From UBA6019 sp035535055 (GTDB taxonomy: Bacteria > Chloroflexota > Dormibacteria > Dormibacterales > Dormibacteraceae): a stretch of DNA of 64,000 nucleotides. This document shows positions 57,933 to 64,000 of this stretch, piece after piece. Where the stretch lies: positions 29,691 through 93,690 of the forward strand of contig DATLQT010000004.1 in assembly GCA_035535055.1 (NCBI GenBank), in the 5' to 3' direction. Within the stretch, counting starts at the first letter, position 1; each line of letters opens with the position of its first letter. A program made the translations under genes and the position numbers. The notes under the pieces are model-generated. The model saw only the letters and a program-made list of their open reading frames with translations. It did no database searches and was not told the DNA's origin.

Positions 57933-60900
57933 CCCCGTAGAGGTCCTCCATGGCGGCCAGCAGCTCGAGCAGGTCGCGCCTCCATTCCTCGGCACGCCGC
58001 AGCTTCAACCGGTTGGGGGTCACCCGGAGGCGACCCGCGCTCCGTCGGACCAGCTCGTCGACGTCGAGAGGCCGGTCGGGATCGACCGTCAGGACGACCT
58101 CCGGTCCGTCGGCCACCACCGACTGAAGCCCGAGCCGCTGGCCCAAGAGCTTGACCCGCAGCGAGTAAGCCAGGTTGTCGAGCTGCTGCGGCGGCGAGCC
58201 GTAGCGGTCCTTAAGGGAGCGGAACACGCCGTCGAGCTGCGCCTCGTCCTCGGCGGCGGCGAGCTCGCGGTAGGCCTGCAGGCGAAGCCTCTCGTCGCGG
58301 ATGTAGGAGCGCGGGATGAAGTGATCGAGAGGCAGGTTGAGGTTCATCTCGCGGGTTGTGAGGATGTCCTTCACGAGGTCCTCGTCCCCACCGGTGCGCA
58401 GCTGCTGGACGGCGTGGCCGAGCATCTGGACGTACATCTCGAAGCCGACCGCGGCGATGGCACCGTGCTGCTCGGAGCCGAGAAGGTTGCCCGCACCGCG
58501 GATCTCCAGGTCCCGGAGGGCGATCTTGAACCCCATGCCCAGTTCGTGCAGCCCCTGCATCACGTCGAGCCTTTTGTCCGCGGTCTCGGTCAGCGACCGG
58601 GTGGGGTCGAAGAGGAGATAGCAGTAGGCGCGCTTGCCGGCCCGGCCGACCCGGCCGCGGAGCTGATAGAGCTGGGAGAGTCCGAAGCGGTCGGCGTTCT
58701 CGACCAGGATGGTGTTGACGTTGGGGATGTCCAGGCCGGACTCGATGATGGTCGTGCAGACGAGGACGTCGAAGCGGCCGCGGTTGAAGTCGACCATGAC
58801 GCGAGCCAGCTCGTCCTCGGCCATCTGACCGTGGCCGACCGCGACCCTCGCCCGCGGCACCAGCCGCTGGACCCGCTCGGCGGCCCGCTGGATGGTCCGC
58901 ACGCGGTTGTGCAGGAAGTAGACCTGGCCGCCGCGGTCGAGCTCGCGCTCGATCACCTGCCTGACGAGCTCGTCCTCGTCGGAGGTCACGTAGGTCTTGA
59001 TCGGCTGGCGGTCTTCGGGCGGGGTCTGGATGACGCTCATGTCACGTATCCCGGCCATCGCCATGTGGAGCGTGCGGGGGATGGGCGTTGCGCTCAGCGT
59101 CAGCACGTCGACGTTCGAGCGGAGGCGCTTCAGGCGCTCCTTCTGGACCACTCCGAAGCGCTGCTCCTCGTCGATGATCACGAGCCCGAGGCGCTTGAAG
59201 CGGACGTCCTTTTGGAGGACGCGATGGGTGCCGATCACGATGTCCACGGTTCCCGCCTTGATGCCGGCGATCGCCCTGTCCGCCTCCTCGTCACTGGCGA
59301 AGCGGGACAGCATGGCCACCTCGATCGGGTAGGGCGCCAGTCGCTCCTTGAAGACCAGGAAGTGCTGCTGGGTCAGGATCGTGGTGGGCACGAGCATCGC
59401 CACCTGCTTCCCGCTCTGGACCGCTTTGAAGGCGGCCCGCAGCGCGAGCTCGGTCTTGCCGAAGCCGACGTCACCGCAGAGAAGCCGGTCCATCGGCCGC
59501 TCGGATTCCATGTCCGCCTTGATCTCAGCGAGGGCGGTCAGCTGATCCGCCGTCTCCTCGAAGGGAAAGGACGCCTCCAGCTCGCCCTGCCACGGCGTGT
59601 CGGGCTCGAAGACTATCCCGGGCTTAGCCTCGCGAGCTGCATACAGCTTGAGCAGGTCGTCGGCGATGTCCTCGACCGCCTTCTTGGCGCGGCTGCGTGC
59701 CTTCTCCCAGGCGCCCGTGCCGAGCCGGTTGAGGGGCGGCTGGCCCTCTCCACCACCCAGGTACTTTTGGACCCGGTCGAGGAACTCGACCGGCACGAAG
59801 AGGCGGTCGCCCTCGGCATATTCGAGCTCCAGGTATTCCCGCTCGGCGCCATCCAGCTCCTTCAGGCTCATGCCACGGAAGCGGCCAACGCCGTGGTCGA
59901 CGTGGACCACCAGCTCGCCGGGCTGGAATTCGAGGCTGACGGTCGGCAATCCCTTGCCCGGGCCGCTCCGCCGCGTGACCGGCCGGCGCACCCGGCCGAA
60001 GAGTTCGTGGTCGGAGAGGAGCGTCAGTCCGAGTGCCGGGTTCTCAACCCCCACCGGCAGGTCCGCCTCGGCGTGCTGAAGGCCCTCGCCCGCCTCCAGG
60101 TCGAGGTCGAGCTCCACCTCCCGCGGAGGGATGCCGACCGCGGCCTCGCCCAAGAGGGCCTCGAGCCGTTCCGACTGCTCGGTCACCAGGATCACCGCCG
60201 ACCGCTCGGCCAGCAGCCGCTTCAGGTTCGCCGGCTGGCGAACCAGCGGCTCCGGCTGACGCCAGCCGAGATCGACACCGCCCTCGGCCTCACCGGCCGT
60301 GATGGCGATCCGCAGATGGTCGGAGGCCTCGAGCCGCCTCGACCCCACCAGGGGCGGGCGGAAACCTGCCGGCAGCTCGCCATCGACGGTCTCGGCCTCG
60401 GAGAGGGACCGCGTCTCCTGCTCCAGCTCACGGACCTCAGTGATCTGGCGGGAGGGCTCGAAGTCGATCACGAGAGTGGACTCGGGGAGGTGATCGAAGA
60501 GCGACGGCAGGCTTGGGTCGAGGTAGGCCGAGAAGAACTCCAGCCCGGGGAAGGTGGCGCCGGCAGCGAGGCGGGTGAGGTCGTCTTCCCAGTCAGCCCG
60601 GACATCCGCCCGGAGGCCTCCGAGGTCCGTCCCCTCGCGCACCAGCGAAGCCGCCCGCTGGCCCCGCGCGCTTCCGACCACGAGCTCGCGACCGGGCCGG
60701 ATGGTGACCCTCGGCACCGGCATGATCGATCGCTGGTTCTGGGCGTCAAAGAGCCGCAGGCTCTCGACCTCGTCCCCGAAAAACTCGGCGCGGACGGGCG
60801 AACGCCCGGTCGCCGGAAAGACGTCGAGGATGCCGCCCCGAACCGAGAACTGCCCCGGCTCCTCGACCAGGGCCTCCCGGCTGTAGCCGAGCTCGACGAG

Positions 60901-61347
60901 CTGGGACGCGAGCTCGTTGAGGTCGGCGCGGCCGCCGGGCTTCAGCTCGACCGAGGTCGAGGCCAGTAGTTGCGGCGCGATGGTGGGGCGCATGGCGGCC
61001 CTCCGTGAAGACACCAAAAGCGATGGTTCGTCGCCGGCCAGGGCCGCCAGGGCCTCGAGGCGGCGGCCGACCGCCGGGTCCATCGCAGGCGGCCGGTCGA
61101 GGAAGGAGATCGCCACCTCGGCGAAGAGGTAGGCGGCCGGTGCGCCAGCCAGCCAGGGACGAAGCTCGGCGAGGAAACGGTCGGGGTGGCGTACCAGCAC
61201 GAGGGTGGTGATCTCTTCCGCCGCGGCCCGGCGCGCCAGCGCCCCGGCCACCAGAGCCCAGGCGCCGGCCGGAAGCCGGGCGAGCGAGGCGGAGGCGCCC
61301 CGCGTCGGGGCCCATCCCTCGAGCACACGCTGGTAGAGCGGGCTCAC
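57907..61347 (-). CDS. mfd: Transcription-repair coupling factor Mfd
   Basis: The 1146-residue translocase removes stalled RNA polymerase and recruits UvrA. A UvrB-homology N-terminus (SREALVEEPGQFSVRGGILD) precedes the RNA-polymerase-interacting CarD-like domain (GELVVHVDHGVGRFRGMSLK). The RecG-like helicase has Walker A GDVGFGKTELALRAAFKA, DEEQRFGV, TLSATPIPRTLHMAM and RVGRAGKRAYCYLL. The C-terminal TRCF domain follows. Length is normal. GTG 61345-61347 overlaps the pth TGA (GTGA). Confidence 0.97.
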   Translation of the reverse strand: MSPLYQRVLEGWAPTRGASASLARLPAGAWALVAGALARRAAAEEITTLVLVRHPDRFLAELRPWLAGAPAAYLFAEVAISFLDRPPAMDPAVGRRLEALAALAGDEPSLLVSSRRAAMRPTIAPQLLASTSVELKPGGRADLNELASQLVELGYSREALVEEPGQFSVRGGILDVFPATGRSPVRAEFFGDEVESLRLFDAQNQRSIMPVPRVTIRPGRELVVGSARGQRAASLVREGTDLGGLRADVRADWEDDLTRLAAGATFPGLEFFSAYLDPSLPSLFDHLPESTLVIDFEPSRQITEVRELEQETRSLSEAETVDGELPAGFRPPLVGSRRLEASDHLRIAITAGEAEGGVDLGWRQPEPLVRQPANLKRLLAERSAVILVTEQSERLEALLGEAAVGIPPREVELDLDLEAGEGLQHAEADLPVGVENPALGLTLLSDHELFGRVRRPVTRRSGPGKGLPTVSLEFQPGELVVHVDHGVGRFRGMSLKELDGAEREYLELEYAEGDRLFVPVEFLDRVQKYLGGGEGQPPLNRLGTGAWEKARSRAKKAVEDIADDLLKLYAAREAKPGIVFEPDTPWQGELEASFPFEETADQLTALAEIKADMESERPMDRLLCGDVGFGKTELALRAAFKAVQSGKQVAMLVPTTILTQQHFLVFKERLAPYPIEVAMLSRFASDEEADRAIAGIKAGTVDIVIGTHRVLQKDVRFKRLGLVIIDEEQRFGVVQKERLKRLRSNVDVLTLSATPIPRTLHMAMAGIRDMSVIQTPPEDRQPIKTYVTSDEDELVRQVIERELDRGGQVYFLHNRVRTIQRAAERVQRLVPRARVAVGHGQMAEDELARVMVDFNRGRFDVLVCTTIIESGLDIPNVNTILVENADRFGLSQLYQLRGRVGRAGKRAYCYLLFDPTRSLTETADKRLDVMQGLHELGMGFKIALRDLEIRGAGNLLGSEQHGAIAAVGFEMYVQMLGHAVQQLRTGGDEDLVKDILTTREMNLNLPLDHFIPRSYIRDERLRLQAYRELAAAEDEAQLDGVFRSLKDRYGSPPQQLDNLAYSLRVKLLGQRLGLQSVVADGPEVVLTVDPDRPLDVDELVRRSAGRLRVTPNRLKLRRAEEWRRDLLELLAAMEDLYGDARISAGV

Positions 61348-61937
61348 TTGATTTCCTCGCAGCCGAGCGAGCCGGCCTGGTTGTACTTGTCCATCGCTGC
61401 CTGGACGCCGCTGGCGAGCGCGAGCTGGAGTGCGTCGGCGACCCCATCGCGGACCTGGTCAAGCGATTCAGAATCGCGCTTTCCGAACCGTCCCAGCACG
61501 TAGCGGACGGCATCCCCCTCCGGGTGTCCGATGCCGACCCGGAAGCGGACGAACTCATGGCTTCGCAGCGAACTCATGATCGAAAGGACCCCGTTGTGCC
61601 CGGCGGCAGATCCTCCGCGCCGGATGCGGATCCGGCAGAACGGCAGGTCGAGCTCGTCGTAAACGGCCCAGACCGCCCCTGGCTTCAGCTCGAGGTCTCG
61701 AACCGCCGCCGCGACCGCCTGCCCGCTCAGGTTCATGAAGGTCTGGGGATGGAGCAGCCACACCCGGAGCTCAGGAGATACGTCGGCGTAGCCGACCAGG
61801 GATTTCCAGCGCTTGCGGCTGATGTTCACGCCCAAACGACGCGCGAGGACGGCCACGCATTCCGCGCCGAGGTTATGGCGGGTCGCTGAGTACTCGGGCC
61901 CCGGGTTTCCAAGGCCGACGATCAGGCGGTGCTCCAA
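61344..61937 (-). CDS. pth: Peptidyl-tRNA hydrolase
   Basis: Recycles peptidyl-tRNA. From TTG 61935-61937 the protein has 197 residues: LIVGLGNPGPEYSATRHNLG with the catalytic His, LLHPQTFMNLSGQAVAAAV, VYDELDLPF with the catalytic Asp, and GGSAAGHNGVLSIMSSL then FVRFRVGIGHPEG. The long open frame upstream reads through the terminator at 61966-61992 and is not coding. GGAG lies only 4 nt before the TTG. It is coupled to mfd, as in Bacillus (pth-fin-mfd). Confidence 0.95.
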   Translation of the reverse strand: MEHRLIVGLGNPGPEYSATRHNLGAECVAVLARRLGVNISRKRWKSLVGYADVSPELRVWLLHPQTFMNLSGQAVAAAVRDLELKPGAVWAVYDELDLPFCRIRIRRGGSAAGHNGVLSIMSSLRSHEFVRFRVGIGHPEGDAVRYVLGRFGKRDSESLDQVRDGVADALQLALASGVQAAMDKYNQAGSLGCEEIK

Positions 61938-61965
61938 GTGGCTCCAGTTCCGGCGCCCGGACGCG

Positions 61966-61992
61966 AAAAGGCCCGCGGCGGCGCCGCAGGCC
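61966..61992 (-). terminator. Terminator between ybeY and pth
   Basis: On the minus strand GGCC-T-GCGGC, loop GCC, GCCGC-G-GGCC form a 9-10-bp stem (61970-61992), followed by TTTT (61966-61969). It lies 29 bp past the ybeY stop and about 30 bp before the pth start. Confidence 0.7.
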
Positions 61993-62020
61993 CGGTCCGA
62001 GATTGTCCGGAAGCCTAAGC

Positions 62021-62494
62021 CTACCCGGGCGGCGCCACTGTCAAAAGCCGGCCGGGAGCCAAATGCAGGCCGAGGGCACTCAGGGTACCCAGGGTGAGCC
62101 GGGTCATCTCCACCTCCTCGACCGCCGACGCGTGGTCCCAGCCGAGAACGTGGAGGAATCCGTGGACCGTCAGCAGCAGCAGTTCCGCCTCCGGTGGGTG
62201 GCCAAACTCGGCGGCCTGCCGGAGGACGGCCGCCCAGGAGATGACCACGTCGCCGACGTGCCCGTCCCCGGGTTGTCCCGAGGGGAAGCTCAGCACGTCG
62301 GTGACGTGGTCCTCCCCCAGGAACTGGCGATTCAGCCGCCGGAGCTCCTGGTCGCCGGCGATACGCACCGCAAGGTCCCAATCGCCTCCGGGCAATCGGG
62401 CTGCCACCTCCGGCACGGCCGCCGCCGTCGCAACCGCCTCCCTGATTCGAGCTGCGGAAATTGATGAACGTGCGGCGTTGATGACCTCGACCAA
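62021..62494 (-). CDS. ybeY: Endoribonuclease YbeY (rRNA maturation factor)
   Basis: Zinc-dependent RNase involved in 16S rRNA 3' end maturation and ribosome quality control. The 157 residues include the ELRRLNRQFLGEDHVTDVLS segment, GDVVISW, and the zinc motif HGFLHVLGWDH with its three histidines. The start is TTG 62492-62494. The gene is followed by a terminator, then pth, and is divergent from a small membrane protein 65 bp away. Confidence 0.95.
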   Translation of the reverse strand: MVEVINAARSSISAARIREAVATAAAVPEVAARLPGGDWDLAVRIAGDQELRRLNRQFLGEDHVTDVLSFPSGQPGDGHVGDVVISWAAVLRQAAEFGHPPEAELLLLTVHGFLHVLGWDHASAVEEVEMTRLTLGTLSALGLHLAPGRLLTVAPPG

Positions 62495-62559
62495 AGCTTC
62501 GCCCGAGATTCTCGCCCAGCGGGCCTTGGACGGTCACCTCGATTACCCTGAATCCTTCA

Positions 62560-62937
62560 GTGAGCGACCTAGTGCAGTTCCTCCACGCCAGGCTCGCTCT
62601 CGCGGAGGCGCTCTTCGCCTTCCTGCTCGCCGTCTGGGGCAGCTACCAATACTTCCGCCACAAGGCGCTCAGCGGTGGATTCAGGTCCGCCTACGTGCTG
62701 CTTTGCGGCCTGACCGCCGTGCAAGGCCTCCTCGGCCTCGGAAACCTCCTGCTCGGCACCCACCTCCACAACTCGCTGCACCTCGTGTACGGGATCTTCG
62801 CGGTGCTCTTCCTGCCGGGCCTCTACTTCTACTCCGTGTCGGGTCGGGCGTCGAAGGCACGCGAAGCCGCCTTTCTCGCCGCGGCCTGCTGGGTGGTCCT
62901 GGTCGCGTTCGTCCGCGGCTTCATGACCGGAACCTAG
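62560..62937 (+). CDS. Small four-helix membrane protein, unknown
   Basis: The 125-residue protein has about four hydrophobic helices (about 10-30, 42-64, 70-92, 100-122) and little else. A histidine-bearing segment (GTHLHNSLHLVYGIFAVLFL) lies at the start of the third helix. The start is GTG 62560. It is divergent from ybeY and stops 3 bp before the convergent iron-exporter gene. I cannot assign a family; the intramembrane histidines leave room for heme or metal contact, which is speculation. Confidence 0.75.
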   Translation: MSDLVQFLHARLALAEALFAFLLAVWGSYQYFRHKALSGGFRSAYVLLCGLTAVQGLLGLGNLLLGTHLHNSLHLVYGIFAVLFLPGLYFYSVSGRASKAREAAFLAAACWVVLVAFVRGFMTGT

Positions 62938-62940
62938 AGA

Positions 62941-64000
62941 TCAGGCGGTCCGAAAGGCGACCCCGACGCCATAGGTGATGACGGCGACAACGGTGCCGAC
63001 AAGCGTCATCTCCAGACCCGACCGAAGCGCGTTTTTGCCCGTGAGGAAGCTCCTCGCCGATCCCATCAGGAAGAGGCAAGCGACACAGATAAGCGCGGTG
63101 ATGACGAGGGCCAGGAAGGCGCTGCGACCCGATATGGCCCGCGCGAAGAGGTAGCCGAGCACCGGTATCAGGCCGCCGAAGACGGTCGCCACGCCTGCGA
63201 CCGCAGCCTCTCGGGTTGGATTCTCGAACTGCCCGGCGTCCAGGCCCAGCTCCTCCCGCGCCTGGGTCTCGAGCCAGATCCTTTTGTCCTTGGTGATCCT
63301 GGAGACGATGGTCTCGGCCTCGCCTTCGGTGAGGCCCTTGGCACGGTAGATGCCCTTCAGCTCCTCCCGCTCCAGCTCGGGCATCGCCTCGATCTCGGCT
63401 GCCGCCCGGGCGAGCTGGTCCTCGTAGATCTCACGCTGCGACTTGGTGGCTAAGTATGCCCCGCCCGCCATCGAAACTCCCGACGCGGTCATCGCCGCCA
63501 ACCCTCCGACCAGCACGACGTGGGGGTCCACGGTGGCGCCGCCGACGCCGGCCAGCACGCCCAGGGTTGCGGTCAATCCATCGTTGACTCCGTAGATCAC
63601 GTTGCGGATGCTCTCGATCCCGCCCGAGTGCCAGCGCTCGTCGATCTTTTCAGCGTCGTCACCGCGCGCGTGGGCGGTCTCTTCCGGGATCAGCATCCGA
63701 AGGATCTGCTTAGCGGCATCGTCATCGGTCGCGGTCATCTGACCGAGATAGGCCCGCAGCATCCTGCCCTCGGCGAGGCCGGCCATCGACATCACAGGGC
63801 CGACGCCGAGGACCCTCGCCAGGACACCCAGGACGGCCACGCCCGCCGTCGAGCGGAACCGTGGGACCGCCACTCCACGGTCGGCCAGGTAGGAAGCCCA
63901 CGCCTTGGCGTGGCGCCTCTCGTCCGCGGCCAACTGCTCGAGCTGCTTCTTGGTGGCCGGGCTGCGCGCAACCCCCGCCAGGCGCGCGTAGAGGTCGGCC
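62941..64000 (-). CDS. MbfA-like membrane-bound ferritin / VIT1-CCC1 family iron exporter, N-terminus beyond window
   Basis: The visible 353 codons run off the right edge. The N-terminal part is ferritin/rubrerythrin-like, with metal-type motifs QLAADERRHAKAW and IPEETAHARGDD. The C-terminal part is a VIT1/CCC1 transporter (IESIRNVIYGVNDGLTATLG, GVSMAGGAYLATKSQREIYE) with a cytosolic helical metal-binding loop (ELEREELKGIYRAKGLTEGE) and about five membrane helices. In characterised relatives (MbfA) it exports iron. The missing 5' part should hold the first ferritin helices. Confidence 0.9.
   Translation of the reverse strand, partial: ADLYARLAGVARSPATKKQLEQLAADERRHAKAWASYLADRGVAVPRFRSTAGVAVLGVLARVLGVGPVMSMAGLAEGRMLRAYLGQMTATDDDAAKQILRMLIPEETAHARGDDAEKIDERWHSGGIESIRNVIYGVNDGLTATLGVLAGVGGATVDPHVVLVGGLAAMTASGVSMAGGAYLATKSQREIYEDQLARAAAEIEAMPELEREELKGIYRAKGLTEGEAETIVSRITKDKRIWLETQAREELGLDAGQFENPTREAAVAGVATVFGGLIPVLGYLFARAISGRSAFLALVITALICVACLFLMGSARSFLTGKNALRSGLEMTLVGTVVAVITYGVGVAFRTA

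Noticed and set aside
58321..60969. 882-codon open frame antisense to mfd
   Set aside because: Shadow of Mfd; no recognisable motif or start signal.
61938..62537. Long N-terminal extension of pth
   Set aside because: It reads through a terminator hairpin and the ybeY gene in a non-sense frame; TTG 61935-61937 gives the family N-terminus.

Overview
The window is a G+C-rich bacterial chromosome segment (roughly two thirds G+C by eye). It carries the translation, transcription and cell-division backbone found near the origin in Terrabacteria. RpoC has a long actinobacterial/chloroflexotal-type coiled-coil insertion. An LLM-class flavin oxidoreductase (a family that often uses F420), a CO-dehydrogenase-type molybdenum hydroxylase, candidate leaderless promoters and many GTG/TTG starts fit the Dormibacterota / Chloroflexota / Actinomycetota neighbourhood. 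That placement is inference; no 16S gene is present. Almost every gene lies on the minus strand, so the biological reading order runs from high to low coordinates.

Layout in reading order. (a) 64000-54401: mbfA-like iron exporter (cut by the window edge), ybeY, pth, mfd, mazG, divIC, an S1-domain gene, tRNA-fMet, a 27-codon basic micro-gene, a CAU tRNA, tilS. (b) 54400-50024: ftsH, a DUF2520 reductase, panB, panC. (c) 49928-45957: rpsA, clpC. (d) 45898-37034: an accessory block with an AMP-dependent ligase, an alpha/beta hydrolase, a lytic transglycosylase, yceI, an LLM oxidoreductase plus three-subunit molybdenum hydroxylase plus MaoC-like hydratase operon, and a GNAT acetyltransferase. (e) 36841-30919: radA, PIN-TRAM, ispD, ispF, cysS, rlmB. 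(f) 30895-25098: pyk, a small histidine kinase, a PIG-L deacetylase, a DinB-like unknown, an HD-GYP phosphodiesterase and a small exported partner. (g) 24967-12082: rpmG, secE, nusG, rplK, rplA, rplJ, rplL, a FecR-like gene, rpoB, rpoC. (h) 12013-3079: an oligopeptide ABC transport block with one wrecked and two intact binding proteins, plus mntP. (i) 2966-1: rpsL, rpsG, fusA.

The housekeeping genes follow the order of the corresponding Bacillus subtilis region (pth-mfd-mazG-divIC-yabR-tRNA-tilS-ftsH ... clpC-radA-yacL-ispD-ispF-cysS-rlmB-rpmG-secE-nusG-rplKAJL-rpoBC-rpsLG-fusA). The accessory blocks look like insertions into this ancestral string.

The least ordinary signals are the following. 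Five genes have no ATG, GTG or TTG where the protein should begin, but each has a CTG there (rlmB may be a sixth). A binding-protein pseudogene lies behind rpoC. A frameshifted antisense TPR gene splits rplKA from rplJL. The rplJ leader has a hairpin plus U7 abutting the start codon. A perfect palindrome lies between the molybdenum-hydroxylase operon and yceI. A 27-codon basic gene sits between two CAU tRNAs. I saw no CRISPR array, insertion sequence, prophage or recognised defence system.
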